Notes: generated by a model not told the origin, from the letters alone. Shown: positions 17,597 to 24,464, numbered from the stretch's first letter. The stretch is 31,019 bases of DNA from Lachnospiraceae bacterium (GCA_017523185.1 JAFWXB010000091.1:1-31019), one strand, 5' to 3'. Translations and numbers: made by a program.

Positions 17597-17626
17597 AAAA
17601 AGAGCTATCTTACGATAGCTCTTTTT
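17597..17626 (+). terminator. Terminator after the 48-residue gene
   Basis: A perfect 13-pair stem (AAAAAGAGCTATC with GATAGCTCTTTTT) with a TTAC loop has U-runs on both strands. It serves the plus-strand gene and, about 180 bases past its stop, possibly also the convergent glycosidase transcript. Confidence 0.9.
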
Positions 17627-17803
17627 CTTTGATTATAACTATAAATAATAAAATATAGCATATTGCATAAATTTGTCCGTAATAAAAAGACATCTCTAAC
17701 ATAATAATAGTAACTATTTTTGCCTAACAAACAAATTCAAAATATTTTTATGCAATTTTTAACATTTACTCAATTATGGATTAAATTAATATTTGTTCAA
17801 AAA

Positions 17804-20020
17804 TTATTTTTTTATTTCAATTTTATTTAATTCTGCATTCAAATCTAACAACTGTTCTTTTGTGATATCCATACGCATCATACCTGAAATTAAGCCAATA
17901 ATTCTCATTACTGTCATATTATTCATCATATTTAACATTGCAGGTTGTGCCGGCATTCCACCAAAGAATGGAGCAAGCATATTTGCAGTAGCTTCTTCTC
18001 CAACAGATTCAATTACAGCTTTTAAACGAGAATTAAGGGAACAATATCCATCAATTTCTACAATATCCCACCAGTTCAAAACTGCACCTTTTTCTACTAA
18101 ACGATAAGCAGGATTTGGTTCATCTACTTTACGGATAAAACTTTCATCTTTCAAATCACCAGCAACTGCTACTAATGTTGTTTCACCTGCGTTTGGTACA
18201 TCAAAATGGAAGAAATGGTCTTCAGCTTCTTTTACACCTAAAGATTCACCATTTGCAAATAATTCAACTGTTGGTTGATTAGAGTAAACAGTTACTTTTG
18301 TTGTATCTTCTACACGGTCAACATAGCGTTTTCCTGCAATATGTACAAATGGTTCATCTGAAAGCCATGCTTTGTATGCATAGAAAGAGTCTTTTTTGTA
18401 TTTACGGTCAAATGTTACAAGACCTTTATGATTCTGTCCGTTTTCGCCACCTTCATTACGAGCATCTGCACCAAAATCAAACATATTCCATACATGAGTA
18501 GCCCATAAATATTTGCGTGGGAATAATTGTTTAATCAATTCTTCATGATAGTATGCCTGATATTCTTCTGTGTAATCTCCTGCTCCCGGTTCAGATGTAT
18601 GCCAATTTAAAGCTTCACAACCATATTCAGATACACCAATACAAATATTTGGATGTTTTTCATGGAAATTGTCAAACCATGGACCATAATCTCCCACTTC
18701 TCCACCATACCAACCAAAATAATGGTTGTAACTAATCGTATCCGGAATTAAAGTATATGGGTGGTCCGGATTACATGTAGAAACACAAGCCATTGTTGTT
18801 AAACGTGTTTTATCTAATTCATGTGCTAAATCATTGATAATGCGATGATTTTCCATTAAATCGTCATCAATATCTGCCTGTCCTGCATTGATTTCGTTAG
18901 AAAGTCCCCAAACAACGATAGATGGATGGTTATAATTCTGAATTACTAATTCTTTCATCTGATTAATGGTATTTTCACGACCTTTTACCAAATGTGTTGT
19001 AATATAAGGAATTTCTGCCCAAATTACCATACCATATTCATCACATAAATCATAGAAATACTGGTCATGCTGATAATGTGCCAAACGAATCGTTGTTGCA
19101 CCAACTTCATAAATCAATTCCATATCTTCTTTATGCATTTCTTTTGTTAAAGCATTACCAACGCCCCAACGGTCTTGATGACGAGAAACACCTCTTAAAG
19201 CATATTCTTCTCCATTTAAAATAAATCCACGATTTGGGTCAATTTCAAAGGAACGGCAACCAAAACGAGTAGAAACATTATCTAATTCTTTGTCATCTTC
19301 TACCAATACAACTTCTGCTGTATAAAGATACGGATTCTTTCTTCCATGCCATTTATTTACATTTTTAATCACAAAATCAGCTTTTGTATCAGCATTAGTA
19401 GCTGTTGCAACTACATTGCCTTCTGCATCTTTTAATGTATAAACTAATTTTTGAGCATCTGTTTTATTTGTTACCCAAACTTCTACATTTACATTTGCAT
19501 TATCCCCATCAATAATAGGAGTTACTGCAATACCAGGTCCACCATAGTATTCAAGGTCAAAATGACTATTGGAAACTGCAATCAAATTTACACTACGATA
19601 TAATCCACCATAGAATGTAAAATCGGCATTTTGTGGATATACTCTGTCATTTGGAGCATTGTCTACTTCAAAAACAATGAAATTTTGAGCATCAATTTCA
19701 TCTGTAACATCTACTCTCCAAGTAGAATAACCGCCATCATGACTTGCTAATTTCTTTCCATTCCAATATACACTTGCAGAAGAATTTGCACCATTGATTT
19801 CTAAATAATAACGGTCAGCAGTTGGTAAATCAATTTTATCTACTGTCTTTGCATAGTAAGCAGTTCCACGGTATAAATCGTTATTACCATCTTGTCCGTC
19901 AATATCGTTCCATGTGTGTGGCAAATTTACCCAATACCATTTTTCAGGCATAGTTGCAGGTACAGCATCTGCATCTTTGGTAAATGCCCACTTTGTGTTA
20001 AGATTAAAAATCTGTCGCAT
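17804..20020 (-). CDS. Glycoside hydrolase family 2 (beta-galactosidase/glucuronidase type)
   Basis: This 738-residue enzyme should hydrolyse terminal beta-galactosides or beta-glucuronides. Order: sugar-binding domain (about residues 1-155), immunoglobulin-like domain (about 160-260), then the TIM barrel (about 265-560). The acid/base is E376 in WGLSNEINAG and the nucleophile is E465 in GVSEYGCEALNWHTS. A second Ig-like domain follows, then a methionine-rich tail (about 660-738). No signal peptide is seen, so it acts in the cytoplasm, yet no transporter or kinase gene is adjacent. Substrate cannot be fixed from sequence. A hairpin TAGCT/AGCTA lies in the leader, and an extended -10 (TGATATAAT on the minus strand, 20076-20084) lies upstream. 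Confidence 0.92.
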   Translation of the reverse strand: MRQIFNLNTKWAFTKDADAVPATMPEKWYWVNLPHTWNDIDGQDGNNDLYRGTAYYAKTVDKIDLPTADRYYLEINGANSSASVYWNGKKLASHDGGYSTWRVDVTDEIDAQNFIVFEVDNAPNDRVYPQNADFTFYGGLYRSVNLIAVSNSHFDLEYYGGPGIAVTPIIDGDNANVNVEVWVTNKTDAQKLVYTLKDAEGNVVATATNADTKADFVIKNVNKWHGRKNPYLYTAEVVLVEDDKELDNVSTRFGCRSFEIDPNRGFILNGEEYALRGVSRHQDRWGVGNALTKEMHKEDMELIYEVGATTIRLAHYQHDQYFYDLCDEYGMVIWAEIPYITTHLVKGRENTINQMKELVIQNYNHPSIVVWGLSNEINAGQADIDDDLMENHRIINDLAHELDKTRLTTMACVSTCNPDHPYTLIPDTISYNHYFGWYGGEVGDYGPWFDNFHEKHPNICIGVSEYGCEALNWHTSEPGAGDYTEEYQAYYHEELIKQLFPRKYLWATHVWNMFDFGADARNEGGENGQNHKGLVTFDRKYKKDSFYAYKAWLSDEPFVHIAGKRYVDRVEDTTKVTVYSNQPTVELFANGESLGVKEAEDHFFHFDVPNAGETTLVAVAGDLKDESFIRKVDEPNPAYRLVEKGAVLNWWDIVEIDGYCSLNSRLKAVIESVGEEATANMLAPFFGGMPAQPAMLNMMNNMTVMRIIGLISGMMRMDITKEQLLDLNAELNKIEIKK

Positions 20021-20075
20021 AATAAAAATACCCCTTTCTACATAAATAGCTATAAAGCTACAAAACTGTAAGAGT

Positions 20076-20084
20076 ATTATATCA
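20076..20084 (-). promoter_or_regulatory. Extended -10 element upstream of the glycosidase gene
   Basis: TGATATAAT on the minus strand, without a recognisable -35, would start transcription about 50 bases before the gene. A small palindrome TAGCTATAAAGCTA lies just downstream (20047-20060) and could be an operator. Confidence 0.4.
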
Positions 20085-20256
20085 TAGAATAGTAAATTAT
20101 TATAGTTCTTAAAAAAAACAATATAGGAAATGTGAATTCCATCTTTGTAATGAATTAATAATACTCTTTTATTTTAAGAAAACTCAAACTTAAGCATAAA
20201 TATTTTATGTTACATTTATAACGGTAGGTAGTTAGTCCCTCCATGTACAGAGGGCT

Positions 20257-20393
20257 TTGAACATTTTACCTACGGAAATACTACTACGTAGAACCCAATA
20301 TTCAGTTGTTAGTAAAACTATATACTTATTTATAATTTTTAGCAAGAAAAAAGTGGCTTTCATCCCATCGACAAGCCTATGGGTTTTCGCCAC
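20257..20393 (-). repeat. Dispersed module, copy A (hairpin plus promoter)
   Basis: This 137-base segment matches 21646-21785 in order and spacing: TTGAA-x-ATTTTA, ATATTCAGTTGTT, TTTTT-x-GCAAGAA-x-AAAGTG, and a two-storey hairpin near the end. The hairpin stems differ between copies but pairing is kept (outer GTGGC/GCCAC here, GTGC/GCAC there; inner CCCAT/ATGGG here, GCCCA/TGGGC there). On the minus strand the hairpin is followed by TTTTTTCTT and serves as terminator of the lipoprotein gene, and directly after comes a promoter. I see no peptide gene opposite this copy, so its transcript would be an orphan. Confidence 0.7.
20317..20345 (-). promoter_or_regulatory. Minus-strand promoter inside module copy A
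   Basis: TTGCTA, a 17-base spacer and TATAGT on the minus strand would start a leftward RNA near 20310. That RNA could fold: a GTAGGTA/TACCTAC stem (around 20223-20273) enclosing CCCTC/GAGGG. No reading frame follows, so a small RNA is possible. The rest of 20085-20256 holds no gene that I can support. Confidence 0.5.
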
Positions 20394-20454
20394 CCAATTT
20401 ATAACTTATAATTATAAAAAACTTATATTATTCTTTTATTATAAGAAAATCGTT

Positions 20455-21147
20455 TTATTCTAATACAAGTAAGTTTTCATATGCAAGCCCTATAGTAGTA
20501 TACCATGTTTCAATTGTATCAAGGTCAATCCATTCATATTCTGAAATAATCTCCTGAAATTCTGCTTCTGTCAATATCTCTGTATCTATACCTGCACCAT
20601 CTAGGACTTTCTCATAGTGCATAAATACTCCCCCATCAGCAAGTTTCTGTGCGATTTGTTTTAATATTTCTTCGTCACTTTCCAATTCCCTATAATTTGT
20701 TATAGTTTGCTCCGGAGAAGATTGTGTTGTTTCATATACCTTACCACATGCCGAAAATCTTAAATTCTCAACCTTGTCCGGACCACCTTTTGTATCATCA
20801 GGATACCATCTGTAATACCCTTTTATTCCGGTTTGGCTATTTCGCATACACATGATAGGATATGCTACACTTTTTGTTTTTAAAATTATGAAACCGTCAT
20901 ATGTTTTCTCGCCGTTTTCTTCAACTTTTGTATCGAAATATAATTGATAATCATGCAATAACGCCTGTAATTCTTCCTGTGATAACGCTTCTTCTGACTG
21001 CTGTAATTGTTCTGATTCTTGTGTCTTATTTTCTGTCTGGCTGTTTTGTGTATTATTATTTGTAGTTGCATTTCCACTACCACCACAACCTATCAAACTA
21101 CAAGATAATACCATTGCTAATAATATACTTACTAATTTTCTTTTCAT
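20455..21147 (-). CDS. Uncharacterised lipoprotein
   Basis: This 230-residue protein has a clear lipoprotein signal (basic MKRK, hydrophobic core, lipobox SLIGC with C21 as the lipidated residue) followed by an N/T/Q/S/E-rich linker to about residue 60. The mature part (about 60-230) is acidic with many aromatic residues (YRWYPDDTKGGPDK, EYEWIDLDTIETWYTT). I do not recognise a family. It should be anchored on the outer face of the membrane. The ribosome binding site is GTAAGGAGG. Upstream, a TTGATT -35-like sequence directly abuts a 14-base LexA-like box at 21200-21213. Confidence 0.8.
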   Translation of the reverse strand: MKRKLVSILLAMVLSCSLIGCGGSGNATTNNNTQNSQTENKTQESEQLQQSEEALSQEELQALLHDYQLYFDTKVEENGEKTYDGFIILKTKSVAYPIMCMRNSQTGIKGYYRWYPDDTKGGPDKVENLRFSACGKVYETTQSSPEQTITNYRELESDEEILKQIAQKLADGGVFMHYEKVLDGAGIDTEILTEAEFQEIISEYEWIDLDTIETWYTTIGLAYENLLVLE

Positions 21148-21199
21148 ATTTTCCTCCTTACATATTCTATGATATTTATTATTTACTCAGTTATAGATT

Positions 21200-21213
21200 T
21201 TAACGAAAGTTCG
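21200..21213 (-). promoter_or_regulatory. CGAACT-type box upstream of the lipoprotein gene
   Basis: The minus strand reads CGAACTTTCGTTAA, close to boxes at 21319-21332 and 23940-23953. It sits just after a TTGATT -35-like hexamer, where a repressor would block RNA polymerase. It resembles the Firmicutes LexA box (CGAAC-N4-GTTCG) with the last two bases changed. Confidence 0.4.
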
Positions 21214-21314
21214 ATAATCAAATAAATAAAAAAGTCCATAAATGTATTTCACATAATAAAGTTATTAAACCAAAATATCTATCTTATTTGAACCCCCTTT
21301 CTTCATAAATGTTT

Positions 21315-21343
21315 TTGTCGAACTTACGTTATTTACATAAGAA
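21315..21343 (+). promoter_or_regulatory. Promoter of the hydrophobic peptide gene with a CGAACT-type box
   Basis: TTGTCG, a 17-base spacer and TAAGAA (a weak -10) precede the ribosome binding site. The box CGAACTTACGTTAT (21319-21332) covers the -35 edge and spacer. A weak promoter beneath an operator would suit a tightly controlled toxin; LexA control is inference. Confidence 0.4.
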
Positions 21344-21367
21344 ATTGAACAAAAGGAGGGAATATGT

Positions 21368-21460
21368 ATGACAGATTTTCAAATTTTATCCATCGTGCTT
21401 ATGATATTAAATATCATCGTGATGTTAATTTTAGAAATTATTAGAAATGCAAAAAACTGA
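21368..21460 (+). CDS. 30-residue hydrophobic peptide, candidate type I toxin
   Basis: The peptide begins MTDFQILSIVLMILN, has a single membrane helix (about residues 5-25) and ends in a short charged tail (EIIRNAKN). This is the layout of small type I toxins of Firmicutes such as TxpA/BsrG or the holin-like toxin family; I infer the family from design, not from a database match. AAAAGGAGGG lies seven bases before this ATG. An ATG four bases earlier in another frame is too close to it and encodes a non-hydrophobic peptide. The 3' end faces a convergent antisense promoter at 21709-21737 and the mRNA can end at 21613-21636. Confidence 0.65.
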   Translation: MTDFQILSIVLMILNIIVMLILEIIRNAKN

Positions 21461-21702
21461 CACTCCAACGGCTAAAGCTCGTTGGGTTCTTATGTACGCA
21501 AACTTCCAACTATACTCGAAAGTATAGAAAACTAATCTGTTTCCATAAGACTTTCACTATCAAAGACACCTTTGTGTCCATTAGCGATAGCATAAGGCTC
21601 GTGTCAAAACCCAAAGCAAACTTGCTTTTTGTTTTTAATCGTACCTTGAATATTTTACACTAGAAAGGTTTTTCTTCTAACAACTGTCTATATTCAGTTG
21701 TT
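21450..21702 (-). ncRNA. Candidate antisense RNA antitoxin
   Basis: A strong minus-strand promoter (21709-21737) would start an RNA near 21702. No ribosome binding site and frame are evident. Near its 3' end is a hairpin with CCAACG/CGTTGG arms (21465-21485), followed a few bases later by six U (21451-21456), which overlaps the last codons of the peptide gene. The RNA would be complementary to about 185 bases of the peptide mRNA 3' region, the arrangement of TxpA/RatA. It contains further stems (CTATACT/AGTATAG with a CGAA loop; GACAC/GTGTC). Ends are estimates. Confidence 0.55.
21613..21636 (+). terminator. Terminator of the hydrophobic peptide mRNA
   Basis: AAAGCA/TGCTTT with an AACT loop is followed by TTTTTGTTTTT on the plus strand. 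It gives a peptide mRNA of about 290 bases with a long structured 3' untranslated region, most of which is antisense to the opposing RNA. Confidence 0.6.
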
Positions 21703-21785
21703 GAAAATAGTATAGCCGATAGTATAGATTTTTGCAAGAAGAAAGTGCTATCCAGCCCACACCTAAATGAATGGGCTTTTCGCAC
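21646..21785 (-). repeat. Dispersed module, copy B (hairpin plus promoter)
   Basis: This 140-base partner of 20257-20393 has the same order of blocks. On the minus strand it begins with the hairpin (GTGC...GCAC enclosing GCCCA/TGGGC) and TTTCTTC, then the promoter, then AACAACTG, which here forms a perfect 8-pair hairpin with CAGTTGTT (21680-21704 region). This copy drives the candidate antitoxin RNA and runs into the 3' end of a broken gene. Confidence 0.7.
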
Positions 21786-22100
21786 ATTTATTGTAATCTC
21801 TGTAATTTTCCGTATTCCACGCACATATTCCAAAACGCCACTTTGTTTTGTAGCATTAAATGTTCTTTTACAACTTTCTCTACTAACCTTACATACACAT
21901 ATTTCGTTAATATAATTTGTACCAACATCTACAATTTTATAGAGTTTTATTTTTTCGCCATAAGTATCTATAATTTCATGTTCCCATAACTCATAACACA
22001 ATTTAATAATATTCCAATTATAACCAAATGTATCTATCTCTTGTATAGCTTCTTTTAAAGTATATTATAAATAATCATCTGTTTCTCCACTATTAAGCAT
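21660..22100 (-). pseudogene. Broken gene of unknown function
   Basis: A frame starting at ATG 22100 reads MLNSGETDDYL, hits a TAA (22065-22067), then continues in the same frame as YTLKEAIQEIDTFGYNWNI and on to IVDVGTNYINEICVCKV, which looks like genuine protein sequence. An internal TTG at 22001 opens the part after the stop, but has no ribosome binding site. The last ~40 codons (from about RKAHSFRCG) are translation of the module at 21646-21785 and probably not original. I do not recognise the family. One nonsense change plus 3' replacement fits a decayed gene. Confidence 0.45.
21709..21737 (-). promoter_or_regulatory. Promoter of the candidate antisense RNA
   Basis: TTGCAA, a 17-base spacer and TATACT on the minus strand are close to consensus and clearly stronger than the opposing peptide promoter. 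That imbalance is expected for a type I antitoxin. Confidence 0.65.
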
Positions 22101-22102
22101 AT

Positions 22103-22142
22103 AAAAAAGCCTCTAAATATTGAATATTCAATACTTAAAGGC
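22103..22142 (-). terminator. Terminator of the rpsF-ssb-rpsR operon
   Basis: A 16-pair stem (arms 22109-22124 and 22127-22142, two G-U wobbles on the minus strand) is followed by TTTTTTAT. It starts 39 bases after the rpsR stop. Confidence 0.85.
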
Positions 22143-22180
22143 ATTTCATACATTTCTGAAATTTTCTCTAACAATTAATA

Positions 22181-22444
22181 TTAATCACAAACATATGGCA
22201 TCATTGCTAAATGACGTGCTCTCTTGATTGCTACTGTAAGAGCTCTCTGATGTTTTGCACAGTTTCCTGTGATACGACGAGGAAGAATTTTTCCTCTTTC
22301 AGAGATATATCTTTTTAATTTGTTGATATCTTTATAATCAATGACATTGTCTTTGCCACAGAATACACAAACTTTTTTTCTTCTACGCATTGGTCTTCTT
22401 TTCATAGAAGCACCTTCGCGATCAGCTGTTTTATTAAAAGCCAT
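22181..22444 (-). CDS. rpsR: 30S ribosomal protein S18
   Basis: This 87-residue protein of the small subunit platform binds S6 and 16S rRNA. The zinc-type CxxC variant is present (CVFCGKDN, with NCAKHQR later providing further ligands), followed by the conserved [18 protein letters not shown] core and [11 protein letters not shown]. The first ~13 residues extend the usual start; AGAGGAGG lies eight bases upstream of this ATG and supports it. Last gene of rpsF-ssb-rpsR. Confidence 0.97.
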   Translation of the reverse strand: MAFNKTADREGASMKRRPMRRRKKVCVFCGKDNVIDYKDINKLKRYISERGKILPRRITGNCAKHQRALTVAIKRARHLAMMPYVCD

Positions 22445-22491
22445 GGTTGTTGCCTCCTCTTAATCTTGCCCTAACTATTGGGCAGCACTAT

Positions 22492-22941
22492 TTATAAGTC
22501 AAACGGTAATTCTTCTTCAATTCCATCCGGAATATTCATAAATCCATCTCCTGCTGCACTATTTGGTGATGGTTTACTTGCTGGAACGTAATCACTATTT
22601 CTATAATTGTCATTTGATGCTTTGCTTTCTGCAAATTCTACGCTTTCTACAACAACATCTGTTGTATATACACGTTGTCCATCTTTATTGGTATAACTTC
22701 CTGTCTGGATACGACCTTCTGCTAAAAATTTTGTACCTTTACGACCGAATCTTTCCATAAATTCTGCTGTCTTTCCAAAAGCAACACAACCGATAAAATC
22801 TGCTGTCTGTTCGTCATTTTCACGTTTAAAACGACGGTCTACTGCTAATGTAAATCTTGCAACTGCTGTGGAAGCTCCACCTTGGGAATATCTTACCTCA
22901 GCATCTCTTGTTAAACGTCCCATAAGTATTACTTTATTCAT
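22492..22941 (-). CDS. ssb: Single-stranded DNA-binding protein
   Basis: This 149-residue protein has the OB fold (MNKVILMGRLTRDAEVRYSQGG to about residue 105) and a flexible linker ending in the acidic tip EEELPFDL, which recruits repair and replication partners. Length and tail are normal for the essential SSB. It lies between the S6 and S18 genes, the standard Firmicutes order, which couples its supply to ribosome synthesis. Confidence 0.97.
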   Translation of the reverse strand: MNKVILMGRLTRDAEVRYSQGGASTAVARFTLAVDRRFKRENDEQTADFIGCVAFGKTAEFMERFGRKGTKFLAEGRIQTGSYTNKDGQRVYTTDVVVESVEFAESKASNDNYRNSDYVPASKPSPNSAAGDGFMNIPDGIEEELPFDL

Positions 22942-22961
22942 ATGATTTCCTCTTTTCTATT

Positions 22962-23252
22962 CTATGCCTCGTCTTTTCTAACGCATAAGAAACGAAGAAC
23001 ATTGTCCATAATACGAACATCCTGCTCTACTAAAGCCGGAACATTAGATTCTGCTTCAAATGGAATGAAGTAATAGAAGCCTTCTGTCATTTTCTGAATT
23101 TCGTAAGCTAATTTTTTCTTACCCCATTCTTCAACTTCTGCTACAACACCACCTGCACGAGTAATATACTCTTTTGCTTTTTCTACAACTGCTGTTCTTG
23201 CATCATCTTCGATCTTTGCACTAACAACGAGTGCTAATTCATATTTGTTCAT
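22962..23252 (-). CDS. rpsF: 30S ribosomal protein S6
   Basis: This 96-residue protein pairs with S18 on the 30S platform. MNKYELALVVSAKIEDDART and VEEWGKKKLAYEIQKMTEGFYYFIPFE are canonical. It starts behind AAAGGAGG. A hairpin (TCACAAA/TTTGTGA, 23281-23299) in the leader is at the place where S6:S18 autoregulatory RNAs occur, although I could not match its conserved loop. Confidence 0.97.
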   Translation of the reverse strand: MNKYELALVVSAKIEDDARTAVVEKAKEYITRAGGVVAEVEEWGKKKLAYEIQKMTEGFYYFIPFEAESNVPALVEQDVRIMDNVLRFLCVRKDEA

Positions 23253-23328
23253 GCAATTTTACCTCCTTTTGGTCTCTGGCTCACAAAACTTATTTGTGAA
23301 CAAGGAATTTTCTATATCACGATTATAG

Positions 23329-23357
23329 ATACTACCATGTTTTTAGGCTTTCTGCAA
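23329..23357 (-). promoter_or_regulatory. Promoter of rpsF-ssb-rpsR
   Basis: TTGCAG, a 17-base spacer and TAGTAT on the minus strand would begin transcription near 23322 and give a leader of about 70 bases with one hairpin (23281-23299). Confidence 0.55.
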
Positions 23358-23533
23358 GACTTTTTTACGAATTTTTTTATAAAATTTTGCTACTATTCAT
23401 TATATATTTTTCTTTCCATGTGCATCAAAATTTCCCTGACGATGCAAATGTCTTGTTTTTCTATCTTGTATATAAATATCCCAATATTCTTATTTTTTCT
23501 TTTGCACACATTCTCTATATTTTAGTTTCAAAT

Positions 23534-23719
23534 CTATTCAACAATTCTTCTGATATTTTTTGTATTTTTTTCTACTAATTTTCTGGCAAGCATTACCTGA
23601 TGTCCACACCCCAAACATTTTAAGCGAAAATCTGCACCTACCCTTAAAATTTCCCATTCAAAACTTCCACATGGATGTTTTTTCTTTAGTTTTACAATGT
23701 CACCAAGTTCATAATCCAT
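23534..23719 (-). CDS. DUF951 family small protein (YyzM-like)
   Basis: This 61-residue protein fits DUF951: DYELGDIVKLKKKHPCGS, then WEILRVGADFRLKCLGCGHQVMLAR. Cysteines C17, C36 and C39 with H15 and H41 suggest a zinc site. Function is unknown; the family is found next to rpsF in many Firmicutes (yyzM in Bacillus), as here. The ribosome binding site is GAAGGGAGA. A CGAACT-type box lies about 220 bases upstream. Confidence 0.9.
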   Translation of the reverse strand: MDYELGDIVKLKKKHPCGSFEWEILRVGADFRLKCLGCGHQVMLARKLVEKNTKNIRRIVE

Positions 23720-23939
23720 ATATTTATCTCCCTTCTTTATTTTGTCTTTCCCTTTTAATAATTCCCCACTTATGGATACCTATCATATATAAATTTATTA
23801 CTATACTCCCCTTTCTCTTTCTTATTTGATATGAGTTCCATAACTAAAAATACTTTATAAAATATTACATATATAAACAAATGTAAATTCCATATTCTAA
23901 TAACAAAACTGACGTTTTACATTTATTTTTAAAATTTGT

Positions 23940-23953
23940 CGAACTCATGTTAT
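23940..23953 (+). promoter_or_regulatory. CGAACT-type box, third copy
   Basis: CGAACTCATGTTAT; together with its flanks (TTGTCG before, TTTA after) it matches the 21315-21335 region at 19 of 21 positions. The nearest gene downstream on the minus strand is the DUF951 gene, with TCGACA-N17-TAAAAC as a possible promoter overlapping the box. The rest of 23720-23990 shows no gene. Confidence 0.35.
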
Positions 23954-23990
23954 TTATCACTTTTTAAGTTTATTGTATATATAAGTATCC

Positions 23991-24040
23991 AAAAAAAGCT
24001 GACGCATATCAATTCCCTTAGTCTTTGACTGCGACAGCTT
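23991..24040 (-). terminator. Terminator of the initiator tRNA gene
   Basis: AAGCTGTCGCA and TGCGTCAGCTT pair on the minus strand with one T-T mismatch, followed by TTTTTTT. It begins five bases after the tRNA 3' end. Confidence 0.8.
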
Positions 24041-24045
24041 CTTAG

Positions 24046-24119
24046 TAGCGGGAACAGGATTTGAACCTGTGACCTTCGGGTTATGAGCCCGACGAGCTTC
24101 CTGACTGCTCTATCCCGCG
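24046..24119 (-). tRNA. Initiator tRNA-Met (CAT)
   Basis: A 74-base cloverleaf with anticodon CAT in the loop CTCATAA. Initiator hallmarks are present: three G-C pairs closing the anticodon stem (GGG...CCC) and no Watson-Crick pair between the first base (C) and position 72 (T). The T arm GGTTCAAATCC is normal. CCA is not encoded. It is a single-gene unit with its own promoter and terminator. Confidence 0.95.
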
Positions 24120-24135
24120 ATATTTGAATATAGCT

Positions 24136-24164
24136 ATTATAAAACGAATAATTAGAAAAGTCAA
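24136..24164 (-). promoter_or_regulatory. Promoter of the initiator tRNA gene
   Basis: TTGACT, a 17-base spacer and a perfect TATAAT on the minus strand lie 16 bases before the tRNA, as expected for a stable-RNA gene. Confidence 0.8.
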
Positions 24165-24287
24165 TTTCCTTTCTATAATTTTATTATATACTAAAAAAAT
24201 AATTTTATGCATTTTCTTTTGTATCATTTCAATACTTTTTCTATTCTTATCACTTTAAAATTTTCTCAAGTTCTATTTGTTATTTAC

Positions 24288-24317
24288 TTTACATAAATTA
24301 TTATAAGCAGTTATAAT
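24288..24317 (+). promoter_or_regulatory. Promoter of the DUF885 lipoprotein gene
   Basis: TTTACA, an 18-base spacer and TATAAT on the plus strand start transcription near 24324, leaving a leader of about 140 AT-rich bases. Apart from this and the tRNA promoter, 24120-24464 shows nothing I can name. Confidence 0.5.
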
Positions 24318-24464
24318 ATACTTATATTCATCATAATTTCTTTTATAAATATACATAGAATACCCTATCTTTATAAAAGGGATAATAAACATATCAAAAA
24401 TGTTAAAGATACTACATTATAATAAACCATTGATTATAACACCATTATAGAAACGAGGGATTCT

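Noticed and set aside
20257..20463. Plus-strand 68-residue open frame
   Set aside because: It lies over the repeat module, with no ribosome binding site, and its composition is that of AT-rich non-coding DNA.
21461..21640. Remnant of an IS200/IS605 element or its guide RNA, suggested by the CCAACG/CGTTGG hairpin and nested stems
   Set aside because: No tnpA or tnpB fragment is present, and the hairpin, promoter and terminators are explained better as overlapping toxin mRNA and antisense RNA.
23253..23533. S6:S18-binding leader RNA upstream of rpsF
   Set aside because: One hairpin is present, but I could not identify the conserved bulge and loop bases, so I only note it in the rpsF and promoter entries.
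23337..23829. Several plus-strand open frames rich in Phe, Leu and Ile between rpsF and the tRNA
   Set aside because: They are antisense or AT-rich non-coding, with no ribosome binding site, and overlap the rpsF leader and DUF951 gene.
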